Assembly: GCF_905115235.1 (NCBI RefSeq)
Contig: NC_051851.1
Span: 131,762,725 to 131,826,724, forward strand
Direction of reading: 5' to 3'
Length of the DNA: 64,000 nt
From: Hermetia illucens
Taxonomy: Eukaryota > Arthropoda > Insecta > Diptera > Stratiomyidae
Shown: positions 12,162 to 23,639 of the stretch, piece after piece
Layout: each line of letters begins with the position of its first letter
How positions within the stretch are numbered: position 1 is the first letter of the stretch
Position numbers and translations under genes: made by a program
The notes under the pieces: model-generated
What the model saw: only the letters and a program-made list of their open reading frames with translations
What the model was told of the DNA's origin: nothing
The model's database searches: none

Positions 12162-13421
12162 ATGGTAGACGAAATTAAATTCTCTAAGCAAGTTGTTAGC
12201 AGTGATGCTTTCAAGTATCATTTCAAATTTTGGCATTTAATGGGTGTATACCCCGTGGAATACTGTCCCCTCCTTTACGTGCTAGTACTTATTCTGTGTG
12301 TCAGTCTACCGATCTCTCTGGCAATTTTTCTGTTTCATGTAGACGGCATCAAAAATATTCTGAATAATCTTTCCGTGAATGTTACTTTGATCGTTTGCAT
12401 ATTGAAATTCATTAATATTTTCATTCGGCGGAAGGAAATCTTGGAATTTAATGTTTGGATTAATCAGCTGGATGCCCGAGCTGAATCTATTCAAGAGCGG
12501 AACTATCTTGCTTCAGCCATTCACCAGGCCCACAGGATATTCTATATTTTCTGCGTACTATTCTCTGCAGTATTGGCTTTTGGTGAACTCAGCGCTCTTT
12601 TCTCGGAAAGAAGGCGATTAATGTACCCTGCCTGGTATCCCTTCGATTGGCAAAATTCCACCCTGCTTTATACTGTTACACATGTTCATCAGTTCGTAGT
12701 GATTTTGGTAAACGTGTATCAAAATGTAGCAAATGACACTTTTCCTACGCTTCATATGCTTGTCCTAACGAGTCATGTGAAAACCTTAAATACCCGGGTT
12801 CGGAAAGTGGGTGCGAACTCGACTAAGTCTGGTAACGAAAGTATTCAAGATTTGATACAGTGTATTAAGGACCGTCAAATGCTCGTACTGTAAGCTCCGT
12901 TCTTCAATTTTTCCAATACTTTAAATTTGTTGCATTTGTATTTGCTTCTAGATATCTTCGAACTGTTCAAAAATTGACTTCGGCTGGAATTTTTATTCAG
13001 TTTTTTGCCACTGGAGTAGAGGCTTGCATTCCCGCCGTTTGTGTTTTCTTTGTGGAAGGAAATTTTTTCGAGTTAACTTACCTCGGAGTTTATTTTACGG
13101 GTGTCACTTCGGAAATATTCTTTTATTGCTACTACGGAAATGAACTTATATATGAGAGTCAAAGTATGACGAATGCGATTTATTCATGTGACTGGACAAA
13201 TCGAGATGAAAAGTTCAAGAAAATTTTACTAATCTTCATGCAATCAACGCAGACAACTATGTCAATTAAAGCGGGAGGTTATGTCGCCGTCAGTTTAACG
13301 ACATTCGTTACGGTAGGGAATGTCTTGTAAAATATCTTTCGTTCATGATTTCTAAACTTTTCAATTTTAGGTCATGAAGAGCTCATATTCACTATTCGCC
13401 CTTTTGATACGTGTAACCTAA
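12162..13421 (+). CDS. Odorant receptor OR-2 (7tm_6), three exons, 379 aa
   Basis: Exons 12162-12889, 12952-13312 and 13371-13421; introns 62 and 58 bases with GT-AG ends. The ATG at 12162 was chosen over an in-frame TTG 15 bases earlier. Exon lengths (728, 361, 51) equal those of OR-1. The protein shares seven hydrophobic segments, PAWYPFDW and the SSYSLFALLIRVT end. Residues about 11-130 are identical to OR-1, while the first 10 and residues 131-242 differ at about 5 and 17 positions. Intron 1 resembles that of OR-3 more than that of OR-1. The role is that of a tuning odorant receptor working with Orco in olfactory neurons, from family knowledge. An AATAAA at 13506 may be the polyadenylation signal. 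Confidence 0.94.
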
Positions 13422-13505
13422 GTGCAATATATAATATAATATAATATAATATTTTTAATGTTGGAATTCGCAATACCACATTAACAGATTCCGTGGAAAA
13501 CAATC

Positions 13506-13511
13506 AATAAA
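13506..13511 (+). terminator. Candidate polyadenylation signal of OR-2
   Basis: AATAAA 85 bases after the OR-2 stop codon. No cleavage-site data; a motif call only. Confidence 0.35.
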
Positions 13512-13804
13512 AATCTATGCAAAACAATCCTTATTTTTATACTTCCTAGATTTTCAGTGACATAGTGGTCTACAAGCGAACTACTAGGTTCACCTCGGAA
13601 GTTAAGCTGTGCATTGGTACTATTTTAAAACACTTTACAATAGTGTTTTCAAAATTTTCTATTGCAAATTTAGCGTAGGTTCACCTACGAAGATTACGCA
13701 AACGTGAAATGCTACTGCAAAGTGATCGCTGTTAGTTTTAGTTTTGTTAACAGGGGGAGCCGTAGCTCCGAGCACTCAGACCATTGTACTATCCCCGTAG
13801 TTGC

Positions 13805-14167
13805 CTATACAATGGCTTCCCGCCTACGGTGTTCGCAGTCTTTAGCGAATCTGAGAACATTCTCCAAAGGCAAAGAGTGTGCAGATTCTTCATTGAAGAA
13901 AACCTTGCCAAGGTGTCTTCGTCTGAGATCTGAGGATGCCGGGCAGCTGCATAAAAAGTGCAGGGCCGTCTCCTCCTCGACCTCACATTGGCGGCACATA
14001 GCCGAAACCACTACCCCAATCTTTTCCATATGGTAGTTTAAGGAGCAATGTCCCGTCAAAAGCCCTACTAGGGTTTTCATGTCCCACTTCTTAAGGGACA
14101 ACAAAAATGCCGCTCTAATGGCCCTAGGCTCCTTCACAAGGATTTTCGCTTGCCGGCAAGAGTCCAA
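13805..14167 (-). mobile_element. LINE ORF2 C-terminal fragment (Jockey/I-type)
   Basis: Open minus frame of 120 codons starting at an internal ATG. It carries the post-RNase H region seen in many Jockey or I-type LINEs: KTLVGLLTGHCSLNYHMEKI, then a Cys-His motif CRQCEVEEETALHFLCSCPA and a leucine-rich end. The frame is intact over this short stretch, but RT and RNase H are absent. Clade assignment is approximate. Confidence 0.65.
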
Positions 14168-14199
14168 ATTTCTCCACTTGGTTGTGTGAATCCTTGCAA

Positions 14200-14880
14200 T
14201 AAGTGATCGCTGTTAACATAAAATAGGAATATTATTATGTGTACTACTCGTAGATAAAAGCATTGATGTATCAAGCCAAAAGTTTCAGTGAGTATCATTA
14301 CGATGCTATCCTTAGGAATATTCGCTGGCTGAACTTAATCTGGCAAATTAACCCACTTTTCAGAAAACTTAACATCACCCGCCAAAGAAACTTGTCAACT
14401 TAAAGCCGAAATCATTATTGCCCCATTTTAGCACATTATAGTATTCGCTGATCTCGCGAGTTACGTAGTCCACTTGTTTCATGGAGTTGCACCGCAATAA
14501 AAAGCCAAATCCTTCTAACTACTGGCATCTCCTTCCTTTCCGATGACATACTATTTTATGGTTTTATTTATCCCAGATACCCGCTTCCTTAATTGCTATC
14601 CACTTCTTAAGTCAATACATTTAATTTCAACTTGAAAATTCTACTTCCAAAAACCCCTCCGATTACGCGCACTCCTCCCATGTCGTTCTACGCCATATAG
14701 TTCTACGGTCCTTCATCCTTAGAGGAAAATTTAGTTCTGTTTCATCCGGCTTAGAGCGCTGGCAAATGAAGCGACTTTTTTGCAGTGTCTATCATGACGT
14801 GAAATAACGAAAGGTTTTCAACGAATACTTAGATACACCCTTTTATGGTTTTGTGTAAATCAAAACCTTATTACAGTCAG
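14200..14880. other. Gene-free spacer
   Basis: I see no coding sequence or recognisable repeat in this AT-rich stretch. Confidence 0.4.
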
Positions 14881-15040
14881 CTCACTGTCTGTCTGTCTAC
14901 CACATGCACTTTCATCAGAAGCGGTTATACCGATTGACATCAAATTTGGTAGAAGGTGGAAACTGAGTTACATTCATCTATATGAAACTTAAGGGGGGTC
15001 TGCATGCTTACAAAAGGGGGGAGATCAGCGGCTGAAAAGT
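14881..15040 (+). repeat. Dispersed CTGTC-headed repeat Y, copy 1
   Basis: Starts with CTGTCTGTCTGTC and continues GCGGTTATACCGATTGACAT, CAAATTTGGTAGAA, then AACTTAAGGGGGGTC. The same order occurs at 44850-45150 (+), 24346-24665 (-) and, in part, 27095-27250 (-). Non-coding, class unknown. Confidence 0.55.
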
Positions 15041-15044
15041 CTTC

Positions 15045-17515
15045 TTTTTCTTCAGCCTTTGTCACGTTCACAAGCAGGGTTGGATCGTCGTGATCGGTTT
15101 CGCCATTTGGTTCTATCAAATGCCTGATCTTGATGCAATCTCGAGTCTTTTAAATACCCATCCAGCGTATCAAGCCATCGTTTTGTTTTAGCCGGCCTAT
15201 CGTTTACCATCGACTTCGATGTTCAGACCAATCTGGGCAAGTGAATTCTCGTTAGCGCCAATTTTGTGACCATACCATCGAAGACGATCAGTATATCAAT
15301 TGCGGATATCCTCATTTCGTGTCACGACACTAGTCCAACGTAACATCTTCGTCTCCATTACCGCAAGACGCTGCTCATTGTCTTTTACAGTCGGCCAACA
15401 CTCAGAATCATAGAGAGCGACAGGACGGACGACATTACGGTCAATTTTAGATTTGAAACGTTCGTTGATACGTCGATAACAAAGAACACCAGTTGTGGAG
15501 TGCCACTTCATTCAGGTTGCGCTAATACGTGCTAATACGTGAAGGAATTTCATAACGCAGTTCTCCATTGGCTGATAGCGTTCACCCGAGGTATTTAAAT
15601 CGCTCGTCAAAAATTCAGTTTTATTCACCCTGGGACCGTGTTCCATGAGGCGATAATTCCAGTTCTTGGAAAGTTGCTCCACGTCATTTTTCCTATTAGA
15701 TGCTAGGAAAACATCATCTGCATAAAACAGTGGATGTCACGTGTGACAGTATCCATAACAAAAACAAAGAGGAATGGTGAGAGGGCGCTTCCTTGATGAA
15801 CACCAACAGAGGCACGAGGCGGTTTTTATACACTCAAACTTTACTTTTCAGATCGTGTTAAAACAATTGAACCCACCTCACGAATTTTTCTGGTACTAAG
15901 TGTCGGTCAGATGCTTTCCACAGATCCAAAAATGCAATGTACAAAGGGCGATGCTTCTCACGGTGTTTCTCCAAGAGCAACCGCGCAGCGTGTATTGCGC
16001 CAGTGGTTCCACAGTTTTGATTCACAGTTATTTCAAAGATTTAACGAATACGGACGTTAATTTAAACTTCCTGCTAGACTACCTATCTTTTTCCGTTTTG
16101 GAACAATGGTACTTTTTTGCCAGTCATATGATGTTCTTCCTTCCTGAATAACCTGATTAAAGAATTCACTGAGCCGCAGTGTTGGGTCCCAGCTCTTCGA
16201 TTTACAAAGCTCAGATGTGATGTCGCCAGGTCATGCGACTTTCCCTGATTTAATTCGTTTTATTGTCCCCTCGACTTCAGTGGAGGATGAGCAAATTCTT
16301 CAGTTGGCATCTGCTCGAATCGTTTCGCTTTTTGGCAAGTCGATAAAGATCTCTCTCGCCATCCCCAGTGTCCAGTTTATCGTAAAGATTTGTAAAGATT
16401 TGTAATGGTCCGCACGGGTAACAGCGATCGCTTTCTTTGCTTCCCGCTTCGTATTCTTATAAATTTGCCAATTGGCCAGTGATTTATCGTCAATAAAGAG
16501 ACGTGGTGGAGACGTTTCTTTTCACGAACCTTCATTTCAACATCGTCATTCCAAAGGCAAGTATCTCGGTTAATGTACCGCTTACCCGTCTTGGTGATCC
16601 CGAGGGTTGCAGAGGCCGCCTTGTGGATTGTGTCTTTCTGTCCTATCAGTGCGATGGTTTCATAGGGAACCGCTTTGCAATCAGTGATGGTGGTAAAATG
16701 TCAGCGTCCTATGACAATATGGTCGATTGGAAAATGAAACAATCGCTTGATGAACCATGTATTCATAAGTACAAGGTCATGGGTGTCCGCAAAATCGATT
16801 GTACGCTCACCACCCTCAGTGAGCGCTCCGAACTCCCTTCCCCCATGGCACCTCTTAACGTCTGCCTTTTCACCCACATGACCATTAAAGTCGCCGACAA
16901 TGATGACATAGTCATCGGCAGGCACGTGACAAGCCTTTTCATCGAGAAGTTGCCAGAAGGTATCTTTCTCGGCATCAGGTCGACCTGTCTGTGGTGAATA
17001 CGCGGTGAAGAAGTGAATAGTGCGATCAACTGATATAATGGTGAACTTCATCAGCGGAAACCCTCTAAGATGGCAATGCCAACAGCGTGTGGGCTACCAA
17101 AATTGAGAAGTTTATAGCCATTTTTACTACGTTCGCGGTTAATGTCGCAGCTTTTAGCGCCAGACCATCAAATTTCTTGCAGAGGACAGATATCAATGTG
17201 CCTTTTGCTGAGGGCTCTTGCTAGTTCCTCGGTCTTTCCAGTTAGGGTGCCAACTTTTAGCGTGCAGACACGTATTTGTTTTGTTCGGACAAACTTATTT
17301 ATGTCTTGACGCCGTCCATGCGTCAATGAACCCGACCTGCCGCGTCGATTGAGGTGGACGCCCTAGCATTTTTCCGAGGCTTGTTACTTGATCCGATCTT
17401 GTTGCTTCCAACGACATTGGATGTATTTTCTTGGTCGGTCTGTCGCGTGGCCTGTCACCAAGCGAGATCAGGGAGGGTTTAGCATAGTGGAGTAACTCCA
17501 ACTATACTCTGTTTA
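15045..17515 (-). mobile_element. RTE-B LINE, decayed
   Basis: A second RTE-like family on the minus strand. Endonuclease coding starts near 17290 (RVCTLKVGTLTGKTEELARA, SKRHIDICPLQEI) and continues at 16701-17051 with FFTAYSPQTGRPDAEKDTFW and YVIIVGDFNGHVGEKADV. RT sequence is badly decayed; the YADD-region block and LMQHG-like linker lie at about 15640-15780. The C-terminal block at 15296-15511 reads STTGVLCYRRINERFKSKI and PVALYDSECWPTVKDNEQRL, then METKMLRW. There are many frame breaks and no full-length ORF. Confidence 0.75.
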
Positions 17516-17715
17516 TCTTTTTCCCTGATCTCAGTATTTTATTTTTACTTTACTGATGATATTATAGTACAAAGTACATTGCCTCCAACTCGTCTCTTTT
17601 ACCTAGGCCTGGGACCAGCGTACTATGTTAATAGTTAGTGGAAATCGCACTATTACTAACAAAGTTGTAGTAGATCAATTATCGCTTGAGTGTAAATTCT
17701 AGGACACTTAAGTGA

Positions 17716-18011
17716 ATTTGTCCGGATAGCTGAGTGGTTAGAGCACAAGGCTATCGTACGAAAGCTGGCGGTTCAAATCTCACTGGTGGCAGTGGGATTT
17801 GTATCGTGATTTGACGTCGGATACCAGTCGACTCAGCTGTGAATGAGTACATGAGTCAAAGCCAGGGTGATAATCTCGGGCGAACGCAATGCTAACCACA
17901 TTACCTACTACAGTATACTGTAGTGTACCATTTCGGTCTTGAATGAACTACTCTAACACACTTCAAGGCCCTGATCCAATATGGACTGTTGGGCCAACGA
18001 TTATTATTATC
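17716..18011 (+). mobile_element. tRNA-derived SINE, full-length-looking copy
   Basis: A tRNA-like head contains an A box (TAGCTGAGTGG, 17727-17737) and a B box (GGTTCAAATCT, 17770-17780), 33 bases apart between box ends, as in Pol III promoters. A body of about 220 bases follows with a TACAGTATACTGTA palindrome, ending in a (TTA)n tail. Two 5'-truncated copies on the minus strand at 25298 and 60264 share body and tail. It abuts an R1-like fragment at 18012. Confidence 0.75.
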
Positions 18012-19040
18012 GACCATTAGATAAGTGGGGGTAATGATCGATGCCAAATTGAGTTTGAAGGGCACTTGGACTATGCTCGCGAATAGGCAGCAAAGGCTAG
18101 TTCATCTCTAGAAAGAATGATGCCAAATATTGGAGGGCAAAAATTTTGTCGCCGGCTGCTTATCACATGGGTGGTGAAAACCATCCTGCTTTACGCGGCC
18201 CCTGTGTGGGCGGGCTCACTGGATAACACAGCGAACCAGAGAAGGGTAAGTTTAGCATACCAGCCAATCGCCCTGAGGGTGTGGAGTGCATATAGAACAG
18301 TATCAGGTGAGGCAGTGTGTGTCATCGGGGCAATGATTCCCTTGGATCTTCTGGCGAGTGAGGCACACTGTCTCTACCGGAGAAGGCGGGTGAGTCCGAC
18401 CGAAGTGACTGCGGGCTTCCACTAGGAAGGATCTGTACAGGAGATGACAGCAACGGTGGAATAATTCTGAAAAGGGCCACTGAACCCATACACTGGTCCC
18501 GTGTATTGAGAGATAGGTCGAGTACAAGCATGGAGAATTAATTTAACACCTAACGAAGCTCTTTACGACACACGGTGGATACAGGAAATACTTGCATCGC
18601 TTCGGATTGGATGAGTCTTCATACTGAATGCGCCGATACACCCGAGGACCCGGAGCATGTTATGTTCCACTGTCCGAGATTCACGAATGAAAAAAGAAGG
18701 TTAAACGATGCGTTCAACACAATTATCGGACCCCATAATATTGTGGAGGAGATGCTGAACTCCGCAACAAACTAGCGTGCGATAAACGGAACAGTAACTG
18801 CGAAGCTGAAGGAATTGGTAGGAGCTCGGAAAGCGCGCCGGTCGCGTGACTTAGTTGCGGTGGTGTAATCCAGAGCCCTCTTCGCGAAGTGATATTTCAC
18901 GATGGTCCCGCGAGGATATGAGCGGAGAGGTGGGGGTGGTTTTAGTGGGTGAGAACCCCCCCCCCCCCAATGCTGCAACCTGGCGCACCAGCGTCTTCTT
19001 AAAATGTCCACCTCCACCCATAAAAAAAGGACTTGCAAAT
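18012..19040 (+). mobile_element. R1-like LINE 3' end
   Basis: Broken plus-strand frames give the C-terminal part of an R1-like ORF2: VMIDAKLSLKGTWT, then LLYAAPVWAGSLDNTANQRR, VWSAYRTVSGEAVCVIGAMI, PLDLLASEAH, then the zinc-binding tail ECADTPEDPEHVMFHCPRF and EEMLNSAT. The untranslated tail has GAAGTGATATTTC and GGTGGTTTTAGTGGGTGAGA, matching the nested piece at 8747-9085. A run of 12 C lies at 18956-18967. At least three frame breaks. Confidence 0.75.
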
Positions 19041-19283
19041 ATATAATTTTCACCCCGGGCCCCATTTTTCTGCATAATTTTCACCGCCGGAGCGGTTCTG
19101 CTGCTTGCACTACAAAATGTAGTGCGTGGCCTGTTGAATGTTCTTAAATTTTACAGAACTTGTGTGCGTTGTTGATCGCTTCATTTTCCTATATTTTCCT
19201 TAGGAAAATCAAAGTCAATAAATTTCTCATAATCATGAAATCTATATATTAGGAAAATAAATATGGCCTGCGAACGAGGATGT

Positions 19284-19300
19284 GGGGGGGGGGGGGGGGG
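19284..19300 (+). repeat. Homopolymer run of 17 G
   Basis: Uninterrupted G run 160 bases upstream of the OR-3 start codon. Length in the assembly is likely uncertain. Confidence 0.8.
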
Positions 19301-19372
19301 CGGCAATGCGACTAATCCACGAAGTACATATAAACTACTCCTCCAGGAAATCCTTCAAGTTGCACCTTACTA

Positions 19373-19390
19373 CTCAATTATCCCATGAAT
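19373..19390 (+). promoter_or_regulatory. Subgroup A upstream element of OR-3
   Basis: CTCAATTATCCCATGAAT, 88 bases before the OR-3 ATG, identical to the OR-1 and OR-2 elements although the surrounding flank has diverged. A GAACAGTTAGTTT block close to the start codon is shared by all three as well. Confidence 0.5.
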
Positions 19391-19460
19391 ACTTAATGAC
19401 TCTTGGGGCTCAACTTTATCAAGCCTTTCATCGAGAACAGTTAGTTTCCTATCCCCAGAA

Positions 19461-20718
19461 ATGGTAGACGAAATTGAGTTTTTCAAGCAAATTGTTAGCA
19501 GTGATGCTTTCAAACATATCTTTCAATTTTGGTGTTTCCTTGGTGTATACCCCATGAATTACTGCGGCCTCCTTTATATAATAATACTTGTTCTGGATGC
19601 CAGTCTACCGATTTGCATGACAATTCTTCTGTTTCATGTAAAGGAGATAAAAGATATCTTGGTTATCCTTTCAGTAGATATTACTTTGGTGGTTTCCGCA
19701 ATGAAGCACGTTAATATTTTAATTTGGCGGAAGGAAATCTTAGAATTTAACATTTGGATTAACCAGTTAGACGCACGTGTGAAATCTATCCAAGAACAGA
19801 ATTGTCTCACATCCGCAATCCACCAGGCCCACAAGCTGTTCTACACTATTTCTGTGCTATTCTTCGCAGTATTAGGGTGTGGCGAACTCGAAGCTCTGCT
19901 TTCCGATGAAAGACGTTTGATATACCCTGCCTGGTATCCTTTCGATTGGCAAAATTCTAGCCTGCTATTTACTATTATGCATGTTTATCAATTCATAGTG
20001 GTTTTCATAAGTATATCTCAAAATCTAACAAATGATTGTTTTCCTACGTTCCATATCCTTATTCTGACGAGTCATGTGAAAACCTTGAACATGCGGATTA
20101 GGAAAGTAAGTGTCAACCATATTAAGTCCCGTGAAGAAAGTATTGAAGATTTGATTCAGTGCATCAAGGACCGACAGATGCTTGTGGTGTAAGACAACTT
20201 TTCAATCTTTCCAACACTTCAAATTTGTTACATTTATGTTCCATTCTAGATATCTTCGAACTGTTCAAAAGTTGGCTTCGGCTCCAATTTTCATCCAGTT
20301 TTTCGCCACTGGAATAGAAGTTTGCATTAGCGCCGTTTGTATCTTCTTTGTGAAAGGGAGTTTCTTCGAATTAATGTACCACGGAGTCTACTGCGTCGCT
20401 ATCACTTCGGAAATATTCCTTTACTGTTACTTTGGCGATGAACTCATATGTGAAAGCCAACGTATGACTAATGAGATTTATTCCTGCAACTGGACAGATG
20501 GGGATGAAAAGTTTAAGAAACTGTTGCTGATATTCATGCAATCAACTCAGACAAGCTTGTCATTTATGGCGGGAGGATACTTTCCCATCAGTTTATCGAC
20601 ATTTGTTACGGTAGGGAATTTGTTGGGCAACGGATTTGTTTAAGGATTCCCAAACTTTTAATTATAGGTCATGAAAAGCTCATACTCACTATTCGCCCTA
20701 CTAATACAGGTAACCTAA
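19461..20718 (+). CDS. Odorant receptor OR-3 (7tm_6), three exons, 379 aa
   Basis: Exons 19461-20188, 20250-20610 and 20668-20718; introns 61 and 57 bases, GT-AG. Starts at ATG 19461 (MVDEIEFFKQIVSSDAFKH). Exon lengths equal those of OR-1 and OR-2. The features are the same: seven hydrophobic segments, YPAWYPFDW, CIKDRQM at the first splice and the SSYSLFALL ending with IQVT. It is the most diverged member of subgroup A, with many changes in the first two membrane segments and the outer loop, so its ligand range likely differs. AATAAA at 20718 overlaps the stop codon and a second lies at 20783. Receptor function is inferred from the family. Confidence 0.93.
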
Positions 20719-20782
20719 ATAAAAATATTATTGATATTAGAATGCACGAGACTACACGAACGTTTTCTGTGAAAAGCAAGTT

Positions 20783-20788
20783 AATAAA
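20783..20788 (+). terminator. Candidate polyadenylation signal of OR-3
   Basis: AATAAA 64 bases after the OR-3 stop; an earlier AATAAA at 20718-20723 overlaps the stop codon. Confidence 0.35.
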
Positions 20789-21117
20789 GATGAAAAATAA
20801 GATAGCAAAAAAGGTATTTATTCTTTCAAAACTATCATTTAACCTGGTGGTATATCAAGTGGCTTAAATAACGAGTAGGGAGACCACCTTTGAAAGTAAA
20901 CTGGCGTTTGATACCGTGTTAAAATAATATAGAATACTCCATTCCCCATTTTTTAGATAGAGATAAGGGTTTTAGATAAAACTAGAAGATTTACACAATA
21001 TCTCAAACATGGTCGCACCTAAAACGTAAGTCTTTTCCTACAAGGAGCTGTTGCACAATACAAAACCGCATTAATTTAACATTAGTATATCCTAAGCAAA
21101 AAAAAGTAAAATAATAA
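20789..21117. other. Gene-free spacer
   Basis: AT-rich; nothing recognised up to the GC-rich leader of the RLE LINE at 21118. Confidence 0.4.
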
Positions 21118-23592
21118 TAATCCGGCTCGAAGGACCAAACTCCGCCGAAGCCGGTCCCAAGCCCGGTTGTGAAAGGAGGAGGGATGTATAGCTTCAGTCT
21201 AAATGGCCATACGCCACCGCAACGTCTCAGGGGGTAGGTGAGGAAAGTGCAGGAACTTTGGAATCTTGCAGATTACTCACTAAGGAAGCTTTCCCAACAC
21301 CTGGCAGCTAGGGATAAAATGCACCACCAAAAATGAGAAGAAGAAGAAATTTTAAGTCCGGTACGGATAACCGGCGGGAGTCGTCTGACTTGGTGACTGG
21401 GTCGGGCTCCCGTATGGACAGCACGGCATCGAAACCGCTAGTCGTGGGGCAGTTCGATGTCTAGGCGCCTCGACGTCCAGGAGCATTGCTCCGCCTGCTG
21501 CAGCTGTTTCAACACGATCTATGGCGACCACTTCAGCGGATTCGCGTAGGCATTTGTTGAGGTGGACTGAAGAAATAACGGCGGGGGTGGGTACAATATC
21601 TTACCGCCCCTTGTTGCACCAGAGATTCGTCGATCGTTTGCCACAATACGCGCACGTGAATGTGCAGCGAGTTACAGACCAGTACCGCTTTATAACTCAC
21701 AGTGATATAATCCCAGCCATCATCAGGGAGCATGTTCGACTTGAGGTCACCGCGGAAACTGGTGAGCGACTGGTGACCGAGAGTCGATGGGGGCAGAGGC
21801 GGCGGCATCTACAACACCACGCCGCACTGCAGGCAACAGTACTTCAGTACTTGCCGAAGCACTCTTCTCCACCGTCCAGCTGAGGTTCCGGACGAATTCC
21901 AAAGAGCGTGTATAGAATTCTCGGAAATGGATCCTTTGTATAAACCAGGTATTCCCAAGCTCTATTCATCTCCAGCAACTCCGGGAATTCTATCTCAAAT
22001 CAATGGTGAGATTGCATCTCGCTTTTCCTGATCTTCCTCTACTCGCCCAGCATGCTGAACATGCTGAATGGATCAGCGTCTAAGGCCAATGCGCCATGCC
22101 AATGCGCCTAGCATGAATTTCGCGGATGTTACCGAAGAGGAAGTTCGATGAGCTATAAACAGCTCGAAGAACTGGGGGAACCCCGGTATGGATCGGGTGC
22201 AGAATTTTTGGTATAAGAAATTTACCAGCGTACACAGTCGGTTGGCACACAGCATAAATCATGAATCGGCCGAAGGAATTTCCACCCTTCTTCACTACGG
22301 GGATTACCTAAGAAGGACACGGTGCAGGACTCCGCAGACACAAGACCGATTACTTGCTTACCAACCCTCCACAAATTCATAGCATCCATTATTAATGGAC
22401 GGGTCAATGCGCACCTCGGTAGTTGTAGGGCAAGGCCAAAGAAACCTCTTTAGTTACTATATCGATTATGCCAAGGCTTTCGATAGAGTCCCTCATGCCT
22501 GGGTAATCGATGTCGAACGGACACACTTGATGTACTTAGATGATATCAAGCTGTATGCTGGTACTGACGACCATCTTAAAAGTCTGTTGCGGATAGTAGA
22601 AATGTTCAGCTGTAATATTCGGATGGAGTTTGCATTAGACAAGTGTCGAATCCAAGCCATCCGCAAAGCGAGCCAGACATAAGTGACCTCCACATCGAAA
22701 CTATGATCGAGACAGACTTCTACAAGCACCTAGAATTCTGCAAGGAACCCATACTCGAGTTGGTGATCTGAAGGATGCTCTGCATCCGAATTCCTGCGAA
22801 GTGTAAAGCTGGTGCTGAAATTGCATCTATCTATAAAATAAGCGCGTTGAATGTATTCGCTATCCCTTCACTGGTTTATGCGCTCGGGAAAACGTCCAGG
22901 GGGGGATGCGGACACAATGTCCAATTTCCGAATGCATCATCTAAAGTCTGCCGTGGAGCGGATGAACCGGCCTCGTGACGTCGTTAGAGGCATGGTTGAC
23001 GTGGCAGCACAACATCATCGCCAAGTCGACTCGCTGCGCACTTATTTTTACAACAAAGAGCGGGCGAGTCCCTTGCATGAGGCTGTTTGTAAGATCGTGG
23101 ACTGACTCATATGGGGGGGTTCATGTGTGCCATTTAGGAGGGCGTGGTCCCCACCCGAGCTTATAAAAAGCTCATCATGAAAGAACGGGTGGAGAACGAC
23201 CAGTGCAGAATGTGTGGTTCGGCGTTGGAGACGTTGGGCCATCTCATTTCTGACTGTACTGCTATGTCACCGGTGCAATACATCACGACGCATAAGGTTA
23301 TCAATCAAAACCTTGCATACAAGCTTGGGCTGATCAAGGGAACATGTCCGGTTTAACGATATGAGCCGCAAGTTCTGACTGATCGCCATACCGCACACAA
23401 CAAGCCTGACGTACTGTTAGTTGACAAGAAGGGGCGCTCCGCGTATATTATTGATGTTGCTATCCCCCACAATAGCAACATTGAACGGAAGTACGTGGAG
23501 AAGAATGTGAACTATGAGCCATTGGTTCGGGAAATCAAAGAAATTTGGCGTCTAGAGCGGGTGGTTGTTGGTTGGGTTCCCGCTATGGGCAA
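21118..23592 (+). mobile_element. RLE-type LINE (R2/R4-like) copy 2, most informative copy
   Basis: A GC-rich 5' leader (21118-21520) precedes an ATG frame at 21521-21883 (120 codons) whose product is basic and of unknown fold (AIIREHVRLEV, ESRWGQRRRHLQHHAAL). RT remnants follow: GVQNFWYKKFTSVHSR-like sequence at 22188, YIDYAKAFDRVPHAW at about 22460, YLDDIKLYAGTDDHLKSLLR at 22530. The C-terminal part has CRMCGSALETLGHLISDC (23202-23255), a CCHC-type motif, then KPDVLLVDKKGRSAYIIDVA (about 23404-23463), the PD-(D/E)xK-like core of a restriction-like endonuclease. This places the family with RLE LINEs. A large part of the RT is deleted and several frames are broken. Confidence 0.78.
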
Positions 23593-23639
23593 CTGCTAAT
23601 CATGACGATTCGGCATCCAGACGCCACGATAAGGATGAT

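Noticed and set aside
13575-13625. A GGAAGTTAAGCTG stretch resembling part of 5S rRNA
   Set aside because: Only about a dozen bases fit the internal 5S region; the ends and the rest of the promoter do not match, so it is neither a 5S gene nor a convincing 5S-derived SINE.
13627-13649. Small hairpin AAAACACT / AGTGTTTT
   Set aside because: An 8-base stem in AT-rich sequence is expected by chance and has no context.
17716-17790. A tRNA gene
   Set aside because: A and B boxes are present, but the sequence does not close into a cloverleaf with an acceptor stem and continues into a body and TTA tail shared with other copies; called a SINE.
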